The notes under the pieces are model-generated. The model saw only the letters and a list, made by a program, of their open reading frames with translations. It had not been told where the DNA came from and searched no databases. A stretch of DNA of 17,244 bases from JAVBUP01 sp031555175 (GTDB lineage: Bacteria > Bacillota_I > Bacilli_A > Erysipelotrichales > Coprobacillaceae): NCBI GenBank assembly GCA_031555175.1, contig JAVBUP010000072.1, positions 1 to 17,244 on the forward strand, written 5' to 3'. A program made the translations under genes and the position numbers. The first letter of the stretch is position 1; the number at the start of each line of letters is the position of its first letter. This document shows, one piece after another, positions 1 to 7,381 of the stretch.

Positions 1-1
1 T

Positions 2-2158
2 GAGAAAAACCACATATTAAGAACATATGAAAAAGGAAAGATAACCAAACTGACACAAAATGACACCGATTATGAATATCAATACGATGGACTTAATCGC
101 ATTACCGAATTTAAAATCGCAGGAGTTCACTACTTAACTAATGAATATGGTTGTAGCGAAGATGGAGAGTTTAATGTTGTTACTCAAACTGATGGTAAGC
201 ATGAAGTTACGATTACCGAATCAAGTTTAAATGGTGAAGAGATTAACACATACCGGATGATTAATGACGATGAAGTATTAGTTAGTGAGTATAAGAAGAT
301 TGACGATGATAGTTATACAGTTAACGAACCACTTTCGGGCAGAAGTGTGCAAGTAAGCAAGGATAGAATAAAACATTTACAAGGCACAACGACAGTTATT
401 GATAGACTTACGACAACTGGTGACATTCTTGACACAATCAAAACGACGCTTAACATTGATGGAACAATTTCAACTAGAGAAGTTGAATATCACTATAACG
501 ATGAGCATGAACATAAACTACAATCGATCAAGTTTAAAGAGGAAAACCAATCACAAACATTCAAACAGGATCTACTCAATCGGATGAGTGAGATAGCAAC
601 ATTAAGTAACAATCAAAAGATATTGACGACTAGTTATGGCTACTTACAAAACGGAGATCATGCGACTAATCTAGTTAAGAGTGTGAAGACCACTACTAAA
701 AACAGAAGTGAACACACTAGATACACATATGATGGTAATGGTAATATTACATCAATCACTAAAAAAGGCGAAATCAAACAACGTTTTAAGTATGATAGTC
801 TCAATCGTCTTATCAGAGAAGATAACCTAGATCTTAATGCAACTCTCACATGGGAATATGACATAAGTGGTAACATATTAGCTAAGAGTGAATGTGCGTT
901 TACACTCACTGACGATCTTGATGTATTAAACCGTCACGAGTATAGTTACAATGAAAACTGGAAAGATCAACTTTCATACTACAATGACGAAGAATGTCTC
1001 TACGATGGAATAGGTAACCCATTTAAGTATCGCAATCAAACATTAGTCTGGGAGAATGGACGTCAGTTAAAGAAGTTCAGAGATGTTGAGTTCAAGTACA
1101 CTAGTTCTAGTATTAGATATGAGAAGAAAAGTAATGGAGTAGTTACTACTTATTACCTTGATGGAAGTACTATCATCGGAGAGAAACGTGGAAGTGATGT
1201 ACTAGTATATCAATATGGTTTGAATGGAATCAGTGGATTCAGCTTAAACAACATACACTACATCTATGAAAAGAACTTGCAAGGCGATGTCATCGCCATA
1301 TATAATGCAAGTGGAGATAAATGCGCTGAATACACATATGATGCTTGGGGACAAGTAAGAGTCACCAACATCATTGGAACAATCGGTGAGATAAATCCAT
1401 TTAGATATAGAAGTTACTATTATGATGAAGAGACAGGTTTATACTACTTAAAGAGCAGATACTACGACCCAGAGACTGGTAGATTCATCAACGCTGATGA
1501 TATTAGTTACCTCGATCCAGAATCTATTAATGGATTAAATCTTTATTCTTATTGCGGAAATAATCCAGTAATGTTGATAGATAGCACCGGACATTCACCA
1601 GAATTTTGGATGCATATAGGTTCAGCACTAATGACTATTGGTGGAATTGCTTTAATGTTTGTTCCTGGTGGTCAAATACTTGGATTAGGATTAATAGGAG
1701 CTGGCGTCGGTTCATTTATTGGTGGAAATATTAGTGAAATGAATGGCGGAAGTTTTGCCTCAGGTTGGTTGATAGGCGGATTAGTAGGATTTGGTCTTGG
1801 TGCAGGATTAGGATATGCCTTACCTTATATTGGGAGCTTTTTAGGTAGTACCGCATTTAATATCGGCATCCCTAGTTTAAGTATGGCAGGAGGGGCTTTA
1901 GCGTTGACTACAACTACTGTAGCTGTATCATGGGGAGCTGTCGCACTTACTGGTGCAACAATAATGCTATTCGCTGTTCAAAGAATGGGACCAGGAAAAC
2001 ATAGTAATAATCAATCGGAAAATAAATTTATTGATTATTTGCAAAAAAAATACGGATTAAATTATGATCAAAGAGAGATATTGCATGACGAAATTACTGG
2101 CAAAGGATATACTAGAAAATTTATAGAAGAATTATTAAAATGGCTATTTAATAAATAG
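2..2158 (+). CDS. Rhs-family polymorphic toxin, 3' part with C-terminal tip CT1 (5' end outside window)
   Basis: The reading frame is open from base 2, so the gene starts upstream; the first internal ATG, at 257, is not its true start. About 718 residues are visible. They contain YD repeats (YDGLNRI, YDSLNRL) that build the Rhs shell, then the conserved core end at about 1409-1590 (RYRSYYYDEETGLYY, RYYDPETGRFINADD, NNPVM). Downstream of the core the sequence turns variable, as expected for a toxin tip. A glycine-rich hydrophobic stretch (about 1618-1990) could cross a membrane, and a charged tail of about 56 residues follows (GPGKHSNNQ to the end, with LHDEITGKGY). In the family, the shell encloses a C-terminal toxin delivered to neighbouring cells. 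I believe the tail recurs in other Rhs proteins but cannot name its activity. A candidate immunity gene starts 17 bp downstream. Confidence 0.93.
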   Translation, partial: EKNHILRTYEKGKITKLTQNDTDYEYQYDGLNRITEFKIAGVHYLTNEYGCSEDGEFNVVTQTDGKHEVTITESSLNGEEINTYRMINDDEVLVSEYKKIDDDSYTVNEPLSGRSVQVSKDRIKHLQGTTTVIDRLTTTGDILDTIKTTLNIDGTISTREVEYHYNDEHEHKLQSIKFKEENQSQTFKQDLLNRMSEIATLSNNQKILTTSYGYLQNGDHATNLVKSVKTTTKNRSEHTRYTYDGNGNITSITKKGEIKQRFKYDSLNRLIREDNLDLNATLTWEYDISGNILAKSECAFTLTDDLDVLNRHEYSYNENWKDQLSYYNDEECLYDGIGNPFKYRNQTLVWENGRQLKKFRDVEFKYTSSSIRYEKKSNGVVTTYYLDGSTIIGEKRGSDVLVYQYGLNGISGFSLNNIHYIYEKNLQGDVIAIYNASGDKCAEYTYDAWGQVRVTNIIGTIGEINPFRYRSYYYDEETGLYYLKSRYYDPETGRFINADDISYLDPESINGLNLYSYCGNNPVMLIDSTGHSPEFWMHIGSALMTIGGIALMFVPGGQILGLGLIGAGVGSFIGGNISEMNGGSFASGWLIGGLVGFGLGAGLGYALPYIGSFLGSTAFNIGIPSLSMAGGALALTTTTVAVSWGAVALTGATIMLFAVQRMGPGKHSNNQSENKFIDYLQKKYGLNYDQREILHDEITGKGYTRKFIEELLKWLFNK
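1256..1440 (+). repeat. 185-bp direct repeat, copy 1 (inside the rhs core)
   Basis: This segment matches 4033-4217 with no gaps and about nine mismatches (roughly 95% identity by eye). It encodes the end of the Rhs core, from HYIYEKNLQGD to YDEETG. The 2,777-bp offset keeps the rhs frame aligned with the downstream copy. Homologous recombination between the copies would therefore fuse the main rhs gene to the downstream toxin tip without a frameshift. Confidence 0.93.
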
Positions 2159-2175
2159 AATCTAAAGGAGAATGT

Positions 2176-2733
2176 ATGGAGAAAAAATTTGAAAAGCATG
2201 ACTTAGATATAATGCAAGAATTAATTGGAAAAGTATTTACCGATATTTTCAAACAGCTAGATATGTTTATAATCAATTTTGGTAAAGGGATTGAATACTC
2301 TCTCCATACATTCGTTTTTTGTAGAGTTAAAAAAGAAGATGAGATTTTGCTTACATGTAATGACGAATATTTTACCGCCAATTTCAAATGTGTCAGTTCA
2401 AAAGTTTATGAAAAAGATGAAATGCATCGCAAAAGTTTGTTGCGACATACTATTGAAAAAGTAAAGAAAGAATTACATGGTGCAATTGTATCAAAAGTAA
2501 TTGTCATGAACAATGCAGATATCTACATTGAGTTTAATAATGGAGTTATTATCGAAAGTTTAATTGACAGAAAAAAACAAAATTTTGAATATTATAGATT
2601 TATTAAATTTATTCCAAGTTATGAAGAAGCCCATGAAAAAGGAATTTTATCTAAAGGACCACATATAGTTGTTGAATTCATTGATGGGCAAACAATTACT
2701 AAAACAAGAGAAAGAATGTTGGAAGAAAAATAA
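2176..2733 (+). CDS. Candidate immunity protein for Rhs tip CT1
   Basis: This encodes 185 residues with no family I recognise. It looks like a soluble, mixed-charge protein with no signal peptide or membrane segment. The ATG follows an AAAGGAG ribosome site, and the gene begins 17 bp after the rhs stop. The immunity role is inferred from position only: in Rhs and other polymorphic toxin loci, the gene directly behind the toxin tip normally encodes the protein that neutralises it. Nothing in the sequence itself proves binding to CT1. Confidence 0.75.
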   Translation: MEKKFEKHDLDIMQELIGKVFTDIFKQLDMFIINFGKGIEYSLHTFVFCRVKKEDEILLTCNDEYFTANFKCVSSKVYEKDEMHRKSLLRHTIEKVKKELHGAIVSKVIVMNNADIYIEFNNGVIIESLIDRKKQNFEYYRFIKFIPSYEEAHEKGILSKGPHIVVEFIDGQTITKTRERMLEEK

Positions 2734-2840
2734 GATCAAAATATAAGGTTATATAAGAACCTAATAATAAGATAAATCCACATTTTTTATTGTGAAAACT
2801 CTAGTATAGATATTCGTGTACATATATCTACATTAATCCA

Positions 2841-3446
2841 GTGATGAATGTGGATCCAAATGGAAACTTTGCCATAAGTGCATTAATCATTGGCATTTTA
2901 GTTACTAGTTTAGTATGTGGAACAGTTTCTGGAATTTCAAACGTTCTAAATGCCTTGGGTACAGGGCAAGATATAGGCGCCGCTTTTATTGGAGGCTTTA
3001 TAAGTGGTGCAATAAGTGGTCTAGGAGTTTCAATAGGATTAGCATTCGGCGGCATTCCAGGGGTATTTATTGCGGGATTTTTAGGCTTTGCTGGTGGATA
3101 TTTAGGAAGTGTGGTTGAAACTGGATTAGGTACAGGAATTTGGAGTTGGGACGACGAAATGCATTTAGCAAAAGGTGCAATTTCAGCCATCGTTAATATG
3201 ATTTCATTTGGTATTGCGTCAAGTTTTATGAAGGAAATGGGGCAACAATTAACTGGTTCATTTATAAAAAGACTCACGCAAGCACTAGCGCCAACAATGG
3301 ATAGTGTCATACTTAACGTATTTTATGGTGGCATACTAGGATTAAGCATTGGTCTAGCAGGCATTTTATCCCATTACATAAGTGGAGGAAAGTATGAACA
3401 ATCAATTAAAGGAAAAAAAATATCACAAATTTATTACATGGGTTAG
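2841..3446 (+). CDS. Orphan Rhs C-terminal fragment, tip CT2 (hydrophobic, no core)
   Basis: The frame is open from 2805, just after a TAG. It begins with the tail of an Rhs core (INPVMNVDPNG), so it is a displaced rhs 3' end whose N-terminal shell is missing. A GTG at 2841 and an ATG at 2844 are possible starts, but no ribosome site precedes them, so it is probably silent unless recombined onto a full rhs gene. Nearly all of its roughly 200 residues are hydrophobic and glycine-rich, with several possible membrane helices and one charged island (WSWDDEMHLAKG, about 3142-3177). No nuclease motif is visible. The last 53 bases overlap the next gene in another frame, so the original C-terminus may be lost. 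It could be a membrane-acting toxin or a truncated pre-toxin segment. Confidence 0.6.
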   Translation: MMNVDPNGNFAISALIIGILVTSLVCGTVSGISNVLNALGTGQDIGAAFIGGFISGAISGLGVSIGLAFGGIPGVFIAGFLGFAGGYLGSVVETGLGTGIWSWDDEMHLAKGAISAIVNMISFGIASSFMKEMGQQLTGSFIKRLTQALAPTMDSVILNVFYGGILGLSIGLAGILSHYISGGKYEQSIKGKKISQIYYMG

Positions 3447-3894
3447 CATACCCATTATAATGATAATATGTGCTATTGGGACAACAGTCCTTTGGTATTT
3501 GGCTAATTTTACTGGTGAAGCAAAAATATTTGTAAGAATTATTTCTACAGTCATGTTTTTATTATTACCATGGGGATTAACATTTTGGTCAATTAAACTT
3601 GGCTGGACAGTTGTAAAAATTGATGAAAATGGCATTAAGAGAGAATTATTTGGCTTTCTATTTAAGCGACAAATAACTTGGGAAGAATTGCATGAAATTC
3701 GTTTCATTTTTGTTCTTTCTGGTGGTGGTTGGATATTTTTTTCCAAAAAAAGCTTAGAAAATATGAGCCTTGGCAAGGCTAGAAATCAAAAAGGACAAAT
3801 ACAAATAGTACATACTGAAAGATTAATTGAGGTTATTAGATTGTTTACAGATAAAGAAATAGTTAATCTTACTATCGAAACAACTAAAGAATAA
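3394..3894 (+). CDS. Membrane protein with bacterial PH-like domain, candidate immunity for CT2
   Basis: This encodes 166 residues from the ATG at 3394, chosen because GGAGGAAAG lies directly upstream; an in-frame start at 3382 would place that site inside the gene. Two strongly hydrophobic segments near the N-terminus (roughly residues 15-35 and 45-70) look like a membrane hairpin. The following stretch (KIDENGIKRELFGF, ITWEELHEIRF) has the pattern of bacterial PH (bPH) domains, with the polypeptide then ending in a soluble part. It overlaps the end of the CT2 fragment by 53 bp. Immunity is inferred from position. A membrane-located immunity protein would fit a membrane-targeting toxin. Confidence 0.72.
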   Translation: MNNQLKEKKYHKFITWVSIPIIMIICAIGTTVLWYLANFTGEAKIFVRIISTVMFLLLPWGLTFWSIKLGWTVVKIDENGIKRELFGFLFKRQITWEELHEIRFIFVLSGGGWIFFSKKSLENMSLGKARNQKGQIQIVHTERLIEVIRLFTDKEIVNLTIETTKE

Positions 3895-3928
3895 TAACCT
3901 TAAGCTAGCTTTAGAAATTATAAAGATT

Positions 3929-3964
3929 TAGAGCAAAACGATTAAAAGTTTTGCTCTATTTTGT
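3929..3964 (+). terminator. Intrinsic terminator after the CT2/immunity pair
   Basis: TAGAGCAAAAC (3929-3939) and GTTTTGCTCTA (3948-3958) form a perfect 11-bp stem around an 8-base loop. A T-rich run (ATTTTGTTTTT) follows. It lies 35 bp after the stop of the PH-like gene and separates it from the CT3 module. Confidence 0.85.
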
Positions 3965-4032
3965 TTTTGTAAACAAATTTTGAGAGATTAAAATCTGAAT
4001 AATTGTGACTAAAATTTACCCATAATGGAAGT

Positions 4033-4217
4033 CACTACATCTATGAAAAGAACTTGCAAGGCGATATCATCGCCATATATAATGCAAGTGGAGATAAATG
4101 CGCTGAATACACCTATGACAGTTGGGGACAAGTAAGAGTCACCAACATCATTGGAAATATTGGTGAGATAAATCCATTTAGATATAGAAGTTACTATTAT
4201 GATGAAGAGACTGGTTT
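4033..4217 (+). repeat. 185-bp direct repeat, copy 2 (start of the orphan rhs core)
   Basis: This is the second copy of the core segment at 1256-1440. Similarity begins abruptly at 4033, after unrelated bases, which marks where the displaced rhs 3' end was joined. Beyond 4217 the protein stays similar up to NNPIM, but the DNA diverges faster. Confidence 0.93.
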
Positions 4218-4959
4218 GTATTACAATACCACACGTTATTACGACCCGGAGATTGGAAGGTTCATCTCAGCCGACTCTATTGATTATTTAGACCCTGAAA
4301 GCATTAATGGACTTAATTTATATGCGTATTGTTTGAACAATCCGATTATGATGGTGGATTCTGATGGACATGCGCCAAAATGGCTGACGTGGTTAGGTAT
4401 TGGTGCAGCAATATTGGGAGCAGTACTTGTCATTGGAGCGATAACTGTTCTTACTATGGGCGTTGGAACTACAATAATGGCAACTTCAATGGCTGGAGCG
4501 GTTCTTCATGGTGCAGCAGTCGGCGCTTTGATTGGTGCTGGAGTGGGAGTCGTTGCTGGAGGTGTAATAGGTGGAGCAGTTAGTGGTTGGAGCGCGGAAG
4601 GTATATTGATAGGTATGGGAATAGGCTTTGGTGCAGGTGCTTTAATCGGAGCAGTAATAGGTGGAGCTACTGGAGCGATACAATACACTCATGCTGTTAG
4701 CCAATGGGGCTCTGCCGGAGGAAGAACGGCACAAGAAAATATGATTCATCATTTCAACAAACATGTTGTTGGAGATGGACATAAGTATCTTGGTAAAAAT
4801 GTTATTCAATATACAAGAAATGCAAAAACATTCTTTAATGCTAATCAAGGAATAATGAAACTAACAAGTTCTGGTAATTATGCTATTAGAGCATTGTTTG
4901 AAGGTATGAAAGCTGGAGGATTTTTTTCCAAAGCTGGTATAATATTCTCATTCTTTTAA
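4054..4959 (+). CDS. Orphan Rhs core fragment with toxin tip CT3
   Basis: The frame is open from 4009, just after a TGA. TTG at 4054 is the first usable start, but it lies inside the core and has no ribosome site, so independent translation is doubtful. It carries the last part of the Rhs core (NLQGD, YRSYYYDEETGLYY, RYYDPEIGRF, NNPIM). A long glycine/alanine-rich hydrophobic region follows (about 4380-4690), then a soluble tail of about 80 residues (HHFNKHVVGDGHKY, ARNAKTFFNANQG-like region, AGIIFSFF end). The tail resembles small CdiA/Rhs RNase-like tips of the barnase/EndoU/colicin/RelE fold, with an early HF-KHV and a hydrophobic final strand; this is a pattern judgement only. Its own candidate immunity gene follows after 14 bp. 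Confidence 0.75.
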   Translation: MQGDIIAIYNASGDKCAEYTYDSWGQVRVTNIIGNIGEINPFRYRSYYYDEETGLYYNTTRYYDPEIGRFISADSIDYLDPESINGLNLYAYCLNNPIMMVDSDGHAPKWLTWLGIGAAILGAVLVIGAITVLTMGVGTTIMATSMAGAVLHGAAVGALIGAGVGVVAGGVIGGAVSGWSAEGILIGMGIGFGAGALIGAVIGGATGAIQYTHAVSQWGSAGGRTAQENMIHHFNKHVVGDGHKYLGKNVIQYTRNAKTFFNANQGIMKLTSSGNYAIRALFEGMKAGGFFSKAGIIFSFF

Positions 4960-4973
4960 AATGGAGGTAAAAA

Positions 4974-5300
4974 ATGAAATATAAAATTTCTGAACAAGAA
5001 AGACTGATTCTTATAAATTTTAGAAAGTTACGAATCCCTTCAATTTTTAAAGAAGATTATATAGATTATATGCTTTTTATTGAAGAGGTTGATTTCTATG
5101 TTTGTGAGACACTTTTGAAAAAAAAAGAAATAACAACAAAAGATTATGAATGGATTATTAGCGATAGCAACAACGGACACTGTCCTTGTTTTAATGACTT
5201 TCTCAAAGGTGTTAAGAAATCCGACTTAGATGAAAATGCAAAGATATATTACGATGAAATACTTAGAGTAATGAATATCTTCACTAAATACAAAGAATAG
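4974..5300 (+). CDS. Candidate immunity protein for tip CT3
   Basis: This encodes 108 residues, mostly charged and helical in character, with cysteines at CET and HCPCF. It has no membrane segment and no family I recognise. The start is well supported by GGAGGT just upstream. It lies 14 bp after the CT3 stop and is followed by a strong terminator at 5375, so CT3 and this gene form the last module of the Rhs locus. The immunity role is inferred from position. Confidence 0.72.
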   Translation: MKYKISEQERLILINFRKLRIPSIFKEDYIDYMLFIEEVDFYVCETLLKKKEITTKDYEWIISDSNNGHCPCFNDFLKGVKKSDLDENAKIYYDEILRVMNIFTKYKE

Positions 5301-5374
5301 ATAATGTGGTGTGGTGGTAATTATAATAAATTCCATCCTTTGCCTATTGTTGTGTTGTAATACTATTTTAATTC

Positions 5375-5405
5375 GAGGAACAACATTGCGTTGCTCCTCT
5401 TTTTT
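5375..5405 (+). terminator. Intrinsic terminator ending the Rhs locus
   Basis: GAGGAACAAC (5375-5384) pairs with GTTGCTCCTC (5390-5399) around a 5-base loop, with a single A-C mismatch. Six T residues follow directly. It lies 75 bp behind the last immunity gene. Confidence 0.85.
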
Positions 5406-5438
5406 GTTTATTAAGCATAGTAAACCAAGATTTAAATA

Positions 5439-5466
5439 GCAACAAACTGTTGCACTTTCTTTTTTT
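5439..5466 (+). terminator. Second, weaker stem-loop with T-rich tail
   Basis: GCAACA (5439-5444) and TGTTGC (5448-5453) form a 6-bp stem with a 3-base loop. A T/C-rich tract ending in seven T residues starts a few bases later. It shares the GCAAC/GTTGC words with the terminator just upstream. The gap before the T run makes function less certain. Confidence 0.4.
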
Positions 5467-5803
5467 ATTGTCTTTTTTACACTAAAACACATAAAAACAT
5501 GAGGTAAAACAACTCTCTTTGTTGCTCTATACATTTTTTCGACCTAAGTTATATGCAAGGTTTTACATAAATTATAAAATTATATTGTCACTAATAATGG
5601 CAAAAGAAACGCTACGTTTGTTACACATATAAAAAAAGTTTTAAATTTTTAACCTTAAAACGGTCTAAAACAATATATTTTTAACCCAATTTGTAGCGTT
5701 CATCTTTTTCCGCCTTCAAGTTATGTACGGTTATTTAATAAAAATATAGAATATTTGTATCACTTGGATCTAGTGAATAAAACGAAAATAGGGGGGCTAA
5801 AAA

Positions 5804-6691
5804 ATGGGAAGAGATGTAAAAAGAGGTATTGATTATTTCAATATTGAAGTAAGATTTATGGAACATTACAAAATAGACATTTTAAATAGCAAAGTTGGAA
5901 TGAAAGGCATCGCAGTATTGTTTTTGTTATACGCGAGTATTCATTACCAGGGATATTATATAGAATTTAAGAATATCGATTTGTTATATAGATTGATTAA
6001 TAAAAATTACTACACCGATAAACTATCAAAAGAAGAAATGAACCATATTTTTGAATCACTAATTGAAGGAGAACTTATAGATAAAGATTTATTTGATATA
6101 GATATACTAACTTCAAAAGAAGTGCAAGAACACTATTATATGGTCACTAGAAAAAGAAAGAATCGTGACTTATCCAAATATTGGTTGTTAACTAAATTTG
6201 AAATGGAAGAGCTAGATCGACATTCCAATCTTAAAAAACTAGAACATGACTTATTTATTTCCACTAGTGAAAATGATATTTTTACCAGTGAAAGTACACA
6301 AAGTAAAAGTAATAGTAGTAGTAAAAGAAAAAGAGATAAATCGGATAAATTAGATAAACTAGATATAAGCACCGATGGTGCTCCTGAATTTCATTATCTA
6401 ACAAAATCATTAATTAAATATGGATATATAGAGATTGGTGATTTAGATATTATTAAATATAATCTTTTATTTGAAGAATTACTTAATAATTATGACTTTA
6501 AAATAGTATTCGAGTGTACTAAATATATTGTGAAATATGCTAAAGATGCCTATCCAACAATTGATGATAGATTAGACTTCTTTAAAAAAGCAATTATTAA
6601 TAACATTGATATGTTAGAAAGGATGGATGAAAATGGATATAAAACCAGCTACGATTATTTCCAAGAAAAACTTAGAGAGAGCATTAGGTGA
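5804..6691 (+). CDS. Phage-type replication/DNA-binding protein with Lin1244/Lin1753 (DUF4373) N-terminal domain
   Basis: This encodes 295 residues. The N-terminal 110 or so (RGIDYFNIEV, KVGMKGIAVLFLLYASIHYQG-like stretch, LIEGELIDKDLF) match the pattern of the Lin1244/Lin1753 winged-helix domain found in replication proteins of Firmicutes prophages. A serine/lysine-rich linker follows (about residues 165-190), then a helical C-terminal part typical of replication initiators (FKIVFECTKYI, DRLDFFKKAIINNI). The start is set by AGGGGGG at 5790-5796. The gene ends in TGA inside the next gene. The likely role is replication initiation or helicase loading; this follows from the family, not from a visible catalytic motif. 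Confidence 0.75.
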   Translation: MGRDVKRGIDYFNIEVRFMEHYKIDILNSKVGMKGIAVLFLLYASIHYQGYYIEFKNIDLLYRLINKNYYTDKLSKEEMNHIFESLIEGELIDKDLFDIDILTSKEVQEHYYMVTRKRKNRDLSKYWLLTKFEMEELDRHSNLKKLEHDLFISTSENDIFTSESTQSKSNSSSKRKRDKSDKLDKLDISTDGAPEFHYLTKSLIKYGYIEIGDLDIIKYNLLFEELLNNYDFKIVFECTKYIVKYAKDAYPTIDDRLDFFKKAIINNIDMLERMDENGYKTSYDYFQEKLRESIR

Positions 6692-7076
6692 TTATCGGTA
6701 TTGTTTAATCAAAATATCTAAGTTAGAAGAAGACTTAAAATATTATGAATTGAAATCAATAAGCCCTAGTGGAATTACTTATAGCGATTCTCCATCAATT
6801 CCGAAAGATCCATTTAAATCATCGCTAGTACATTACTTATGTATGATTGATGATATCAGATTAGAGATAGAACAATTAAAACTCGAAATAGACCAGTTTA
6901 AAGCCTTTGTGGAGAGTTTAACTGAACTAGAACAACAAATACTCAACCTCAACTTAATCAAGCAACAAAGCCTCGTTAGCGTTGTAAACACACTTGGAAT
7001 AACTAGAAATAAAGCTAATGAGCTAAAATATAGGATTAAAAGAAAATGGTATGTTTATACAAATAATTATGATTAA
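6633..7076 (+). CDS. ArpU-like phage late-gene transcription regulator
   Basis: This encodes 147 residues from ATG 6633. An alternative ATG at 6627 lies too close to the GAAAGGA site at 6617-6623, which is spaced nine bases from 6633. The N-terminal two thirds looks like a coiled coil (ISKLEEDLKYYELK, IRLEIEQLKLEIDQF). The C-terminus has the helix-turn-helix of sigma-70 region 4 (LTELEQQILNLNLI, SLVSVVNTLGITRNKANELK). This layout is usual for ArpU/DUF1492-type regulators that switch on late genes in Gram-positive phages. It overlaps the replication gene by 59 bp, so the two are probably co-transcribed. Confidence 0.72.
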   Translation: MDIKPATIISKKNLERALGDYRYCLIKISKLEEDLKYYELKSISPSGITYSDSPSIPKDPFKSSLVHYLCMIDDIRLEIEQLKLEIDQFKAFVESLTELEQQILNLNLIKQQSLVSVVNTLGITRNKANELKYRIKRKWYVYTNNYD

Positions 7077-7088
7077 TTACTTTAATAT

Positions 7089-7096
7089 GGTAAAAT
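7089..7096 (+). promoter_or_regulatory. Possible extended -10 promoter for the 7124-8677 cassette
   Basis: TGG-TAAAAT (7089 is within this extended -10; TAAAAT is 7091-7096) lies 28 bp before the first gene of the cassette. No good -35 is visible at the usual distance, so this is tentative. If real, it would let the cassette be expressed independently of the phage lytic programme. Confidence 0.35.
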
Positions 7097-7123
7097 TATG
7101 TTATTAATAATGGAGAAATTAAC

Positions 7124-7381
7124 ATGGATAAAATTTGGAATAATGTAGAAAAGCACCAAGGAAAAGAATTTTACACACGCACATCAAAAAAGTTTATTTA
7201 TTCATTTCACGATAGTTATATAATGACTAGCCTATCCCATAGTGAAAAGATTACGAAAGATAGATTTATAAAAGTAACAGAGTATTTGCACGATGGATTA
7301 AGCGCCGCTCAAATAAATAAAAAAATAAGGGGTTCCTACTATATTATCGCTTTATTAGAAGATAAAAGGATTGCAGAATAA
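7124..7381 (+). CDS. Small protein of unknown function, first gene of a nuclease cassette
   Basis: This encodes 85 residues: WNNVEKHQGKEFYTRTSKKF, then a short variable part, ISKDRF-like ITKDRFIKV, and a C-terminal IRGSYYIIALLEDKRI. I have an impression of small domains of this pattern (EGxxFYT, a middle K-F, and RGxSYxxAILxDxRI at the end) near restriction-type genes, but I cannot name the family. The ATG follows TGGAGAA. The stop overlaps the next start by one base (TAATG), which points to coupled translation with the HhH protein downstream. Confidence 0.65.
   Translation: MDKIWNNVEKHQGKEFYTRTSKKFIYSFHDSYIMTSLSHSEKITKDRFIKVTEYLHDGLSAAQINKKIRGSYYIIALLEDKRIAE

Larger units (their letters stand above)
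5301..5803 (+). other. 503-bp gene-free stretch between the Rhs locus and the prophage remnant
   Basis: No convincing gene is seen on either strand. The stretch holds the terminator at 5375-5405 and a second GCAACA-type hairpin at 5439-5466. An inverted repeat pairs AACGCTAC (5608-5615) with GTAGCGTT (5693-5700). Two diverged direct-repeat-like stretches, around 5532-5575 and 5701-5745, share a CATTTTTTC-type start, AAGTTAT and GGTT. The last part is the leader of the replication gene. A phage origin or control region is possible but unproven. Confidence 0.5.

Noticed and set aside
2746..2762. AGGTT/AACCT hairpin after the first immunity gene considered as a terminator
   Set aside because: The stem is only five pairs and no T run follows.
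2828..3310. 160-codon open frame on the minus strand
   Set aside because: It is the mirror of the glycine-rich CT2 frame, has proline-heavy low-complexity content and no ribosome site.
5226..5534. 102-codon open frame on the minus strand
   Set aside because: It runs through two terminator hairpins and into the end of an immunity gene, and its protein has no plausible domain pattern.
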